From NCBI GenBank assembly GCA_937912025.1, contig CALDOZ010000037.1, positions 1 through 64,000 of the forward strand: a stretch of DNA of 64,000 nucleotides. Reading direction: 5' to 3'. Shown here one piece after another: positions 8,713-17,492 of the stretch (within the stretch, counting starts at the first letter, position 1; each line of letters starts with the position of its first letter). The stretch comes from an uncultured Clostridia bacterium. GTDB taxonomy: Bacteria > Bacillota > Clostridia > Christensenellales > Borkfalkiaceae. The translations under genes were made by a program, and so were the position numbers. A model generated the notes under the pieces. The model saw only the letters and a list, made by a program, of their open reading frames with translations. It made no database searches and had not been told where the DNA came from.

Positions 8713-9738
8713 ATGAAAATTTTATTAGACTGTTACGGTGGCGATAACGCTCCGTTTGAGATTATTAAGGGTGGCGTTGAATACGTTGCTCAGGGTGGCG
8801 AAGCGCAAATTTGCCTTGTTGGTATTGAACAAGAAATACGCAAGATTATGGACGAAAATAATTTTTCGTATAAAAATATAGAAATTAAAAACGCAACGCA
8901 AGTAGTTACTTGTCACGAAGCGCCAACTGAAGCCATTCGCAAAAAGCCCGACTCTTCTTTATGTGTTAGTTTTGCAAGTTTACGTTCTGGCGAATACGAC
9001 GCTATGGTGTCCGCCGGTTCAACTGGCGCTGTTTTGACGGGCGCGGTTTTAAAAGTTGGAAGAATTAAAGGCGTTTCACGTCCTGCGTTATGTACGTTTT
9101 TACCGACTGTAAAAGGCGATAAGGAAGTTATGTATCTCGATTGCGGTGCTAATGCAGACAGTAAACCTATAAATCTCGTTCATTTTGCGCTTATGGCGGA
9201 TATTTATGCTAAAAAAGTTAAAGGTATAAAAGAACCGAAAATCGCGCTTTTAAGTAACGGCGCGGAAGACGAAAAGGGAAACGAACTTATTTTAAAAGTA
9301 CACCCTGCGCTTAGAAAACTTGAAGGTATAAATTTCGTTGGTAATATTGAAGGTCGCGATATTTTAACGGGTGATTACGATATAGTTGTAACGGAAGGTT
9401 TTGCTGGAAACGTAGGATTAAAGGCTACTGAAGGCTCTGTTAAAGCCGTTCTTAAAATTATGAAAAGTTATATACAGCAGTCCTTTTTATCTAAAATCGG
9501 TTACTTATTTATGAAAGGTACTTTCAAAAAGATGCTTAATACTCTTGACTATAACAATCGTGGAGGTGCGGTGTTCCTTGGCGCTAACGGAGTTATGATT
9601 AAGTCGCACGGTTCATCTAAAGCGCCTGCAATTATAGCAGGTCTTAAAATGGCTGAAGAATGCGCTAAAGCAAACGTAAAACAAGATATTGAAGAAAGAC
9701 TTAGTCGTGAAGACGTTAAGTCGCTCGTATTTGATTAA
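8713..9738 (+). CDS. plsX: Phosphate acyltransferase PlsX
   Basis: 341 residues. Makes acyl-phosphate from acyl-ACP in membrane phospholipid synthesis, acting at the inner membrane surface. Typical features are the start MKILLDCYGGDNAP, the SAGSTGAVLTGA segment, LDCGANADSKP, GNIEGRDI and TEGFAGNVGLK. A GAGG Shine-Dalgarno precedes it. The gene runs directly into rnc with one base between stop and start. In many Bacillota an acyl-carrier-protein gene lies between plsX and rnc; here it is absent. Confidence 0.95.
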   Translation: MKILLDCYGGDNAPFEIIKGGVEYVAQGGEAQICLVGIEQEIRKIMDENNFSYKNIEIKNATQVVTCHEAPTEAIRKKPDSSLCVSFASLRSGEYDAMVSAGSTGAVLTGAVLKVGRIKGVSRPALCTFLPTVKGDKEVMYLDCGANADSKPINLVHFALMADIYAKKVKGIKEPKIALLSNGAEDEKGNELILKVHPALRKLEGINFVGNIEGRDILTGDYDIVVTEGFAGNVGLKATEGSVKAVLKIMKSYIQQSFLSKIGYLFMKGTFKKMLNTLDYNNRGGAVFLGANGVMIKSHGSSKAPAIIAGLKMAEECAKANVKQDIEERLSREDVKSLVFD

Positions 9739-9739
9739 T

Positions 9740-10447
9740 ATGTTATTTTTTCATTCTGGCGCGCAAGAAAATATAGGCTATGAGTTTAAAAACTCACAAT
9801 TGTTACGCCAATGTTTTACTCACGCTTCTTACGCTAACGAGCATAGGGGCGAAAAAGACAACGAGCGTTTAGAGTTTTTAGGCGATAGCGTACTTGGGCT
9901 TATAATAACTGAATATTTGTTTAAAAATAAGCGTGAAGACGAAGGCGGTATGACGTCCGATAAACAAAAAATTGTATCGACTAAACCGCTTGCAAACGCT
10001 ATTAGGAAACTTGGAATAGAAGATTATTTATTAGTTAGCGGAGAAAATTCAAGTATTTTAACTGATAAAGTTTGCGAAAATTTATTCGAGTCTATCGTTG
10101 GCGGAATTTATCTTGACGGGGGGTACGACGAGGCTAAAAAATTCGTATACAAAACTCTTATTCCCGAGTTTGAAAAAATAATAAAAAACAAAAAAGACGG
10201 CGATTATAAAACTCAACTTAACGAATTGGTATCAAAACGTAAACTTGGAGTGTTGCGTTACGTTACAGTTGATAAAAAGGGTAGCGACCATAACCCAAAT
10301 TTTATAATGGCAGTTTTAATTAACGGAAACGAAATAGCGCAAGGCGAAGGCGGTAGCAAAAAAAGCGCCGAACAACTTGCCGCTAAAAAAACTTTACAAA
10401 TTTTAAAAAGTGGAAAAATAAAAGATGTTAAACTTTCAAAGAATTGA
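9740..10447 (+). CDS. rnc: Ribonuclease III
   Basis: 235 residues. Cleaves double-stranded RNA in rRNA processing and RNA turnover. The signature NERLEFLGD is at residues 41-49, and the second acidic helix region is ESIVGGIYLDGGY. The C-terminal double-stranded RNA-binding domain (about 160-225) ends AEQLAAKKTLQIL. I chose the ATG at 9740, one base after the plsX stop, because the next upstream start lies deep in plsX and adds a non-family N-terminus. No Shine-Dalgarno is visible, so translation is probably coupled to plsX. The last 23 bases overlap smc. Confidence 0.93.
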   Translation: MLFFHSGAQENIGYEFKNSQLLRQCFTHASYANEHRGEKDNERLEFLGDSVLGLIITEYLFKNKREDEGGMTSDKQKIVSTKPLANAIRKLGIEDYLLVSGENSSILTDKVCENLFESIVGGIYLDGGYDEAKKFVYKTLIPEFEKIIKNKKDGDYKTQLNELVSKRKLGVLRYVTVDKKGSDHNPNFIMAVLINGNEIAQGEGGSKKSAEQLAAKKTLQILKSGKIKDVKLSKN

Positions 10448-13400
10448 ACTTCTCGGCTTTAAATCGTTTGCCGATAAGGTAAAAATTGAATTATTAGACG
10501 GTATAACTGCAATCGTAGGTCCTAACGGTTGCGGTAAGTCTAACGTAGCGGACGCTATTAAATGGGTACTTGGCGAACAGTCGGCAAAAACTCTTCGTGG
10601 TACTTCAATGCAAGACGTTATCTTTAACGGTACTGAAACGAGAAAATCACTATCGTATTGCGAAGTATCTCTCGTTTTTAATAATACCGAAAAAATATTC
10701 CCAAGCCTTGAGTATACCGAAGTTGTTATGACTCGTAAACTCTACCGTAACGGCGATAGCGAATATTTTATGAATAGACAACCTTGCCGTCTTAAAGATA
10801 TTATTGACGCGCTTCACGAATGCGGTGTGTCTAAAGACGGTTACACCGTTATAGAACAAGGTAAGGTTACCGAAATTTTCTCGTCAAAACCAGAAGATAG
10901 ACGCGCTATTTTTGAAGAGGCGGTTGGTATTGCTAAAACTAAAAAAGATAGAAAAGAAACAATGGCAAAACTTAACCGTACTAACGATAATATTACCCGT
11001 GTTAGCGATATTTTAACTGAAAGGGAACGTCAACTTGAACCGCTTTCTAAGGCGGCGGATAAAACTAGGGCGTATCGCGGGCTTTCAGACCAACTTAAAT
11101 TCCACGAAATTAACACATATTTATATAAATACGAAACTGCAAACGATACAAAAACTAAAATTTCTAACAAAATTCAAGGCTTGACGGAAGAAATTGTCGC
11201 TCGCCAAGCAGAGCTTGAAGAAACTATTAAACTTTATAATTCTCACCAAGAAGAAATTCACTCGGCAGACGAAGTAATGAAGACGCTTAACGACGAAATT
11301 ACTAACGCTTCTGTTAATATCGAACGTCAAACGGGTGACGCTAAAGTTTACGCTGAAAGAATATCTTTCTTGCGTAGTGAAAACGTTAGACTTAGTGAAA
11401 GTACTAACGCAATACTTTCAAAAATAACCGAACTTAAAACTACGTTAGAAACGCGTAAAACTTACGGTAAAGAGTGCAATATTAAAATTGACGAACTCAC
11501 TAAAAAGGCCGAAGAATTAAGTAAACTTATTACTTCGCTTACTCTTGATATTTCTAAGGGTGAAGATAACGCGCAAACCGTTCAAAACAAAATGCTTAAA
11601 AGCGTTGAAAACTTAGCCGATATCAATAAAAATATCGGTTCGCTTTCTGCTGAACAAAACGTAATTTCTAAGCAACAAAAAGACGTTATTGAAAAGGTAA
11701 ACGCGCTTGTTGATAAGTATAATACTATTTTACTTGAATACGAAAACAACTTGTCAAGCCTTACTGAAACTGAAGAGTTTATTAACGAGGCTAAAGACAA
11801 AATTAAAGATAAAGAAGAAGAAATTTCTTCGGTTAACGACTATCTTTCTAAATTAAACAACAAAATATACCTTCTTAACAACACTTTAACAAGCGAAAAA
11901 TCCAACCTTAAAATTTATAGCGGACTTAAAGAAAGTTACGACGGTTACGGTTACGCCGTTAAAAGTTTAATGAGTGCAACTAAAACTGATAAAGACGTTG
12001 CTAAGTGTGTTAAAGGCGTAGTTGCGTCGTTAATTTCAACTGAAAAAGATTACGAAACTGCTATTGAAACGGCAATTGGCGGAGCAATGCAAAACGTAGT
12101 TACGGCAAGCCCTGAAGATGCAGAATATCTTATCAACTACTTAAAACGTAACAATTTAGGTAGAGTAACGTTTTTACCCGTATCGTCTGTTAAACCACGT
12201 TTTAACGGCAATGAAATTACAAGCGCTCTTAAAGAAAATGGCGCTATTGGTCTTGCAACCGACCTTGTTAAGTACGACAGTTATTACGAAAACGTAATAT
12301 CTTTCTTGCTTGGTGGAACGCTAATTGCTAGCGACCTTTCAAGCGCGCGCATTATAGCGCAAAAATACCGTTTTGCTTTTAAAATCGTTACCTTAGACGG
12401 CGACGTTTTAACAAGTTCAGGTTCAATGACGGGTGGCTCGCGTAAAAAACACGATTCGAGTTTGCTTTCTATTGATAGACAAATTTCCGAACTTAACGAG
12501 CGTATTTTGAAAAACGAAGAAGAACTTTCTCGTCTTGAAAAGAATAAAGAAGAACTCACTAAACAAGTTAACGAAGAAGTTGACGAACTTAACAAATTAA
12601 CTACCGAGTTGAATAACGCAAAACAAAATATAATTTCACTCCGTGAAAAAGTGTCGTCTGGTAAGGCGTTACTTGAAGAAACGGAAAAAGAAATTGAGAA
12701 AAATAAAGACGAAATTGCTATAATTAGCACTCGATTAGAGCAAATTAAATCGGCGTATACCGATATTGAAGCGGGTAACGAAAAACTCGTTAAAGAAAAA
12801 GAAGACGCAACGACTGAACACCGCTTAAATCAAGAAAAGTTTACTGAACTTCGCCGTCGCCGTGACGAACTTTTAAAAGAAAACACCGAAATTCAGTCTC
12901 TTTTATCTCATTTGCGCGCTGAAATTACGTCAGTTAATAACGACGAAGAACGTATTTTATCTGAAATTGACGAGTTTAACGCAACTATAACTAAAAATGG
13001 TGTAAACGCAACTAATAACGAGCAAATTATTGAAAAACTTAAACTTGAAGCCGAAAAAGTTGCGCTTACTAAGGAAGAACAAGAACATCTTGACAAATTA
13101 CGCGCCCGTCGTGACGAGTTTGAAGAGAAAAAGAAAACTCTTAACGAACTTGTTAATAAAGATAACCTTAGACGTGATATGCTTACCGCCGATATTTCTC
13201 GTAATACGGATAAGAAAACGGCGGAAGAAATTAGCCTTGCTAAAGTTGATACCGACTTAGAATATATGTCGCAAAATATTTTCAACGAATATCAATTAAC
13301 GTACGAAACTTGTAAAGAATTCCGTGACGAAAATTACGATATTTCAATGAGTCAGCAAGAAATTTCTTCAATTAAACGTAAAATTACTTTGCTTGGTAAT

Positions 13401-14018
13401 ATTAACCCAGGCGCTATTGACGAATATAACGAACTTAACGCTTCGTATCTTGAACTTCTTAGTCAACGTGACGATTTAGTTAAAGCACAAGAAGACCTTC
13501 AAAAAGTAATTTCAGACCTTACTAAAGAAATGGCGCTTACGTTTGACGAAGGTTTTAAAACAATCAAGAGTAATTTTAGTAAAATATTTAAAGAATTGTT
13601 TGGCGGTGGCTCAGCCGACCTTGTTATAGAGCCAAGCGAAACGGGAGATCCGCTTGACGCAGGTATAGAAATAGTTGCCGAACCGCCAGGAAAGAAACTT
13701 CAAAAGATTTCGCTTTTATCAGGTGGTGAAAAATCTCTTACCGCTATTGCAATATTGTTTGCAATATTAAAACTTCGCCCAATGCCGTTCTGCGTGCTTG
13801 ACGAAATTGAAGCGGCGCTTGACGACGCTAATGTTGATAGATTTGCTAAATATTTAAGAAATTTCTCTAAGGAAACGCAATTTATTTGTATTACTCACAA
13901 AAAAGTTACAATGGAAAATGCCGACGGTTTATTCGGTGTAACAATGCCTGAAAAGGGTGTATCGAGTATCGTTTCAGTTAAACTTTCTGACATTAACGAA
14001 ATGGGAGATTTACAATAA
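10425..14018 (+). CDS. smc: Chromosome segregation ATPase SMC
   Basis: 1197 residues, the normal SMC length. The Walker A motif GPNGCGKSN lies near residue 32. Two long coiled coils flank a hinge at about 510-670 (GYGYAVKSLM ... GRVTFLPV ... TSSGSMTGGS). The C-terminal ABC signature LSGGEKSLTA and the Walker B segment CVLDEIEAALDD close the head. It forms the condensin-like complex with ScpA and ScpB, not encoded here. The start MLNFQRIELLGFKSFADK matches the family and overlaps rnc by 23 bases. It ends in TAATG shared with ftsY. Confidence 0.97.
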   Translation: MLNFQRIELLGFKSFADKVKIELLDGITAIVGPNGCGKSNVADAIKWVLGEQSAKTLRGTSMQDVIFNGTETRKSLSYCEVSLVFNNTEKIFPSLEYTEVVMTRKLYRNGDSEYFMNRQPCRLKDIIDALHECGVSKDGYTVIEQGKVTEIFSSKPEDRRAIFEEAVGIAKTKKDRKETMAKLNRTNDNITRVSDILTERERQLEPLSKAADKTRAYRGLSDQLKFHEINTYLYKYETANDTKTKISNKIQGLTEEIVARQAELEETIKLYNSHQEEIHSADEVMKTLNDEITNASVNIERQTGDAKVYAERISFLRSENVRLSESTNAILSKITELKTTLETRKTYGKECNIKIDELTKKAEELSKLITSLTLDISKGEDNAQTVQNKMLKSVENLADINKNIGSLSAEQNVISKQQKDVIEKVNALVDKYNTILLEYENNLSSLTETEEFINEAKDKIKDKEEEISSVNDYLSKLNNKIYLLNNTLTSEKSNLKIYSGLKESYDGYGYAVKSLMSATKTDKDVAKCVKGVVASLISTEKDYETAIETAIGGAMQNVVTASPEDAEYLINYLKRNNLGRVTFLPVSSVKPRFNGNEITSALKENGAIGLATDLVKYDSYYENVISFLLGGTLIASDLSSARIIAQKYRFAFKIVTLDGDVLTSSGSMTGGSRKKHDSSLLSIDRQISELNERILKNEEELSRLEKNKEELTKQVNEEVDELNKLTTELNNAKQNIISLREKVSSGKALLEETEKEIEKNKDEIAIISTRLEQIKSAYTDIEAGNEKLVKEKEDATTEHRLNQEKFTELRRRRDELLKENTEIQSLLSHLRAEITSVNNDEERILSEIDEFNATITKNGVNATNNEQIIEKLKLEAEKVALTKEEQEHLDKLRARRDEFEEKKKTLNELVNKDNLRRDMLTADISRNTDKKTAEEISLAKVDTDLEYMSQNIFNEYQLTYETCKEFRDENYDISMSQQEISSIKRKITLLGNINPGAIDEYNELNASYLELLSQRDDLVKAQEDLQKVISDLTKEMALTFDEGFKTIKSNFSKIFKELFGGGSADLVIEPSETGDPLDAGIEIVAEPPGKKLQKISLLSGGEKSLTAIAILFAILKLRPMPFCVLDEIEAALDDANVDRFAKYLRNFSKETQFICITHKKVTMENADGLFGVTMPEKGVSSIVSVKLSDINEMGDLQ

Positions 14019-14914
14019 TGGGATTTTTTTCAAAACTTGCCGAGTCGCTTAAAAAAACTAAAGATAAAATTGCCGATACTTTTGCTCGCGTTTTTTCTAT
14101 TGATAGAATTGGCGAAGAGTTTTACGACGAACTTACCGACGCTTTAATTTCTTCAGATATTTCAGTTAATACCGCAATGGATACCGTTGACGCGCTTCGT
14201 GACGAAATGATTGAAGGTAGCGTTAAAGATAAAAACGAAGTAATAAAAAAACTTAAAGAAATTCTTACAGATAAAGCACTTAACGCAGGCGAAATTGAAA
14301 TGGAATATCCTGCAATTATAATGGTTGTTGGCGTTAACGGCGTTGGTAAAACTACGACGATAGGTAAACTTGCTAAATATTTTTCAAACAACAAAAAATC
14401 GGTAACCGTAGTAGCAGGCGATACCTTCCGCGCGGCAGCGTCCGAGCAGTTAAGCGTTTGGGCGGATAGAGCGAACGTTCGAGTAATTAAGCATACGGAA
14501 GGAGCAGATCCGTCGGCAGTAGTTTACGATGCGATAGCGTCGGCAAAAGCAAAAAATACCGACGTTTTAATTATTGATACCGCTGGTAGACTTCACGTTA
14601 AAGCAAATTTAATGGAAGAACTTAAAAAGATGTCAAGAGTTGTCGAACGTGAGTACGCAGAAGCCAATTTTTACAAGTTTATCGTGCTTGATGCAACTAC
14701 CGGTCAAAATGCTTTAAGTCAAGTAGAAGTGTTTGACGAGGCAGTTGGTCTTGACGGTATAGTATTAACTAAACTTGACGGGACAGCGAAAGGCGGATTT
14801 GTTATTTCGCTTTGCGACGAATACGAAGTTCCCGTAGTGTTCGTTGGCGTAGGTGAAAAAATTGACGATATTGAACTTTTTAACGCTGAAGAGTTTGTGG
14901 ACGCATTGTTTTAA
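14018..14914 (+). CDS. ftsY: SRP receptor GTPase FtsY
   Basis: 298 residues. Membrane-associated receptor for the signal recognition particle. NG domain: the helical N part is about 1-90, then G1 GVNGVGKTTTIGKLA, the DTFRAAASEQL box, DTAGRLHVKANLM and TKLDGTAKGG. It lacks the long acidic A domain of E. coli FtsY, as is usual in Gram-positives. The start overlaps the smc stop by one base (TAATG). A terminator follows directly, so ylxM-ffh belong to a separate transcript here. Confidence 0.96.
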   Translation: MGFFSKLAESLKKTKDKIADTFARVFSIDRIGEEFYDELTDALISSDISVNTAMDTVDALRDEMIEGSVKDKNEVIKKLKEILTDKALNAGEIEMEYPAIIMVVGVNGVGKTTTIGKLAKYFSNNKKSVTVVAGDTFRAAASEQLSVWADRANVRVIKHTEGADPSAVVYDAIASAKAKNTDVLIIDTAGRLHVKANLMEELKKMSRVVEREYAEANFYKFIVLDATTGQNALSQVEVFDEAVGLDGIVLTKLDGTAKGGFVISLCDEYEVPVVFVGVGEKIDDIELFNAEEFVDALF

Positions 14915-14921
14915 AACTTAA

Positions 14922-14945
14922 AAAACCGCGTTTGCGGTTTTTTTT
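14922..14945 (+). terminator. Terminator after ftsY
   Basis: AAACCGC, loop GTTT, GCGGTTT, then a T-run. It ends the plsX-rnc-smc-ftsY transcript. Confidence 0.92.
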
Positions 14946-14966
14946 GTAAAAATTTTTAAAAATATA

Positions 14967-14994
14967 TAGAAATATTTTTAAATGGTGCTAAAAT
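14967..14994 (+). promoter_or_regulatory. Promoter for GH78-like gene
   Basis: TAGAAA, 16 bases, TAAAAT with TG two bases upstream of the -10, just after the ftsY terminator. Confidence 0.6.
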
Positions 14995-15026
14995 ATAAAT
15001 ATACGTTAAATTTGGAGGAAATTATA

Positions 15027-17114
15027 ATGTTTAAAAAAGCAAAAGCAATATTTATTAATAATGAAGAACTTAATACTTTTGCGTGTTTTAAAACTAACGT
15101 TAATCAAAATAAGAAAGTTAAAATTCGTTTAACGGCGAACTCGTTTTATAAACTTTTCATAAACGGTAACGCTATAGCATTTGGACCGTGTCGTACGGCA
15201 AAAGGTTACGCTAGGGTTGATGAAATTTTACTTGATGATTATTTAACTAATGAAAATAACGAAATAGCAATTTTAGTTGCAGGGTATAACTGTAAATCGC
15301 TTTCTACTTGTAAATTTAATTCTTTTTTAACTGCTGAAATTTACGCTAATAACGAAATTATAGCATATACGGGTAAAGATTTTAAAGGTTACGCCGTTAC
15401 TTCACGAGTTAAAAAGGTTTATCGCTATTCAATGCAACGTCATTTTAGCGAAGTCATTGACTTTAATAACGGTAGTTTGCTTGGAGAAAATGAAGTTGAA
15501 ACGGTTACCGTTTTAGAGCCAAAATATTTACCGCGTAGAGTAAATTATCCAAAATACCATATTGTAAATACGCTTGAAGCCGAAGTTACGGGTACTTTTA
15601 CTAAAAAGGAAAATTTCGTTGATACGAAAGGCTGTTCTTCTTGGCGTGACCAAACGGGAAGTTGGGGTATTTTAGATAGTAGTGAAATTAAATATAATCC
15701 GCGTAGTTTTATTCAATCTAACGTATATAACGCTAATAATTACGCCGTTAAATTTCCTATTACTATTAACGAAAACGAATATGCAATTTTTGATTTAGGC
15801 GTTATTTTAACGGGATTTTTAGGCTTTTATATTGCTTGTGATAATTTTGCCGACGTTTGCGTTGCTTATAGCGAAAATTCAAATGACGGTGAATTTACTT
15901 TTGTTGACGGGTTCAACGCCTACAATTCGTGTGAATATATATTTAATAAAGGTAAATTTAATTTTGAAACTTTCGAGCCGTTTACCGCTAAAAAAATTAT
16001 AATTTGTGCTAAAAAAGGTAGTGTCAAAATAAATGCCGTTAATATTAAAACTTATGAAGGCAATTTTGATAATATTAAAAACGTTGAGTTTACAGACGAC
16101 GAGTTAAATCTTATATATAAAGCGTCGGTTACTTCATTTACTCAAAACGCCGTTGACTTGTATACAGACTGTCCTTCACGCGAGCGCGCTGGTTGGCTCT
16201 GCGATAGTTATTTTACCGGCAAAACCGAATATTTCTTAACTAATAAAACTACCGTAGAAGATGCATTTTTAGAAAATTACGTTTACTTTGAAAACGTTGA
16301 AGGTTATGAAGAAGGAATGATTCCTATGTGTTATCCGTCAGATAATAAGTTGGAATTTATTCCGCAATGGTCAATGTGGTTTATTTTAGAAGTTGAAGAA
16401 TATCTTTTAAAACGTAACGGTGCGTTAACTAAAGAGCAGTTCAAGCCCGTTATTTATAAACTTTTAGATTATTATAAACGTTATGAAAATGAATACGGTT
16501 TACTTGAAAAATTATCTTCTTGGAACTTTGTGGAATGGTCTAAAGCAAATAGTTTAACAAACGGCGTAAACTACCCAACAAACTTTTTATACGCTAAAGT
16601 TTTAGATTGTGTGTATAATATTTACGGAGATGAAACTTGTTTAAATAAAGCCAAAAACGTTCGTAAAATTGCAATTTCGCAGTCTTTCGACGGTAAACTT
16701 TTCCACGATTTAGCAACGCGTGACGAAAACGGTAAATTAGTTTTAAACGACGATATTACCGAAATTTGTCAGTACTACGCTATATTGTTTTCGGGTATTG
16801 ACGTTAAAAGTGAAAAGTATTCTTATTTATATAATACCGTTACGCGCGTATTTAATAAGGATAGAACGGTTATGCCTGAAATTGAAAAAATTAATATGTT
16901 TATAGGCGTGTATTTAAAACTTTTAGCGCTTGATGATATGGGCGAAAACGAACTTTTAATACAAACTGTTAAAGATTATTTCTTACCAATGGCAAAAACG
17001 ACGGGTACTTTATGGGAATACGTTACGGTAAGTAGAAGTTTATGTCACGGTTTTGCTTCCGTTGCTTGCGTTATCATTGAAAAAGCGGGCAAAGCGCTCA
17101 ATTTAATAAAATAA
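15027..17114 (+). CDS. GH78-like alpha-L-rhamnosidase
   Basis: 695 residues. The N-terminal beta-sandwich (VKIRLTANSFYKLFINGNAIAFGP, like the rhamnosidase carbohydrate-binding domain) is followed by an (alpha/alpha)6 barrel from about residue 355. The GH78 hallmark is DCPSRERAGWLCD near residue 385; in GH78 enzymes the acidic residues of this segment take part in catalysis. GH78 enzymes release L-rhamnose by inversion. No signal peptide is visible, so it is probably cytoplasmic. I chose the ATG at 15027, preceded by GGAGG, over an in-frame start at 14982 that overlaps the promoter. It interrupts the usual ftsY-ylxM-ffh order but has its own promoter and terminator. Confidence 0.78.
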   Translation: MFKKAKAIFINNEELNTFACFKTNVNQNKKVKIRLTANSFYKLFINGNAIAFGPCRTAKGYARVDEILLDDYLTNENNEIAILVAGYNCKSLSTCKFNSFLTAEIYANNEIIAYTGKDFKGYAVTSRVKKVYRYSMQRHFSEVIDFNNGSLLGENEVETVTVLEPKYLPRRVNYPKYHIVNTLEAEVTGTFTKKENFVDTKGCSSWRDQTGSWGILDSSEIKYNPRSFIQSNVYNANNYAVKFPITINENEYAIFDLGVILTGFLGFYIACDNFADVCVAYSENSNDGEFTFVDGFNAYNSCEYIFNKGKFNFETFEPFTAKKIIICAKKGSVKINAVNIKTYEGNFDNIKNVEFTDDELNLIYKASVTSFTQNAVDLYTDCPSRERAGWLCDSYFTGKTEYFLTNKTTVEDAFLENYVYFENVEGYEEGMIPMCYPSDNKLEFIPQWSMWFILEVEEYLLKRNGALTKEQFKPVIYKLLDYYKRYENEYGLLEKLSSWNFVEWSKANSLTNGVNYPTNFLYAKVLDCVYNIYGDETCLNKAKNVRKIAISQSFDGKLFHDLATRDENGKLVLNDDITEICQYYAILFSGIDVKSEKYSYLYNTVTRVFNKDRTVMPEIEKINMFIGVYLKLLALDDMGENELLIQTVKDYFLPMAKTTGTLWEYVTVSRSLCHGFASVACVIIEKAGKALNLIK

Positions 17115-17120
17115 TTTTTC

Positions 17121-17152
17121 AACTGTCAAGTAATTTTGCTTGACAGTTGTTT
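17121..17152 (+). terminator. Terminator overlapping next promoter
   Basis: AACTGTCAAG pairs with CTTGACAGTT (10 bp perfect, 8-base loop) followed by GTTTTAT. The 3' arm contains the -35 hexamer of the ylxM promoter, so one sequence serves both ends. Confidence 0.7.
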
Positions 17153-17168
17153 TATATTAGTGTATAAT
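17140..17168 (+). promoter_or_regulatory. Consensus promoter for ylxM-ffh operon
   Basis: TTGACA, 17 bases, TATAAT: a perfect sigma-A consensus with optimal spacing. The -35 lies inside the 3' arm of the preceding terminator. Confidence 0.85.
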
Positions 17169-17189
17169 CGTTAGGAAAAAGGGGAAAGT

Positions 17190-17492
17190 ATGCAAAAAGA
17201 TTTAAGTTATTCCGAACTTTTTAGCGAGTACAAATCGCTTTTAACTGAAAATCAAGCGGAAATTTTTGAACTTTATTACTTTTGCGACCTTTCTTTAAGA
17301 GAAATATCTGAAATGAAAAATATTTCACGCCAAGGCGTTAGCGACTCTGTATCTAAAACGCGTGAATTATTATTAGCCTACGAAAGTAAACTCGGTTTGT
17401 TACAAAAGAAAAGCAAACTACTTGAAATTGTGAACGGTTTTGAAAGTAGCGATAGTAAAGACGCGCTTTTAAAATTAATCGGAGATATTTAA
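17190..17492 (+). CDS. ylxM: YlxM-family SRP-associated helix-turn-helix protein
   Basis: 100 residues. Sigma-70 region 4-like helix-turn-helix: LTENQAEIFELYYFCDLSLREISEM followed by SRQGVSDSV. It is always found before ffh in Gram-positives; in streptococci YlxM modulates SRP-RNA binding and GTPase activity of Ffh. The GGGGAAAG Shine-Dalgarno precedes the ATG. The stop overlaps the ffh start (TAATG), which indicates translational coupling. Confidence 0.92.
   Translation: MQKDLSYSELFSEYKSLLTENQAEIFELYYFCDLSLREISEMKNISRQGVSDSVSKTRELLLAYESKLGLLQKKSKLLEIVNGFESSDSKDALLKLIGDI

Noticed and set aside
12284..12730. 148-codon Ser-rich reading frame on the minus strand
   Set aside because: It is antisense to the smc coiled coil, and its low-complexity Ser/Phe content is the mirror of Glu/Lys codons. 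No ribosome-binding site.
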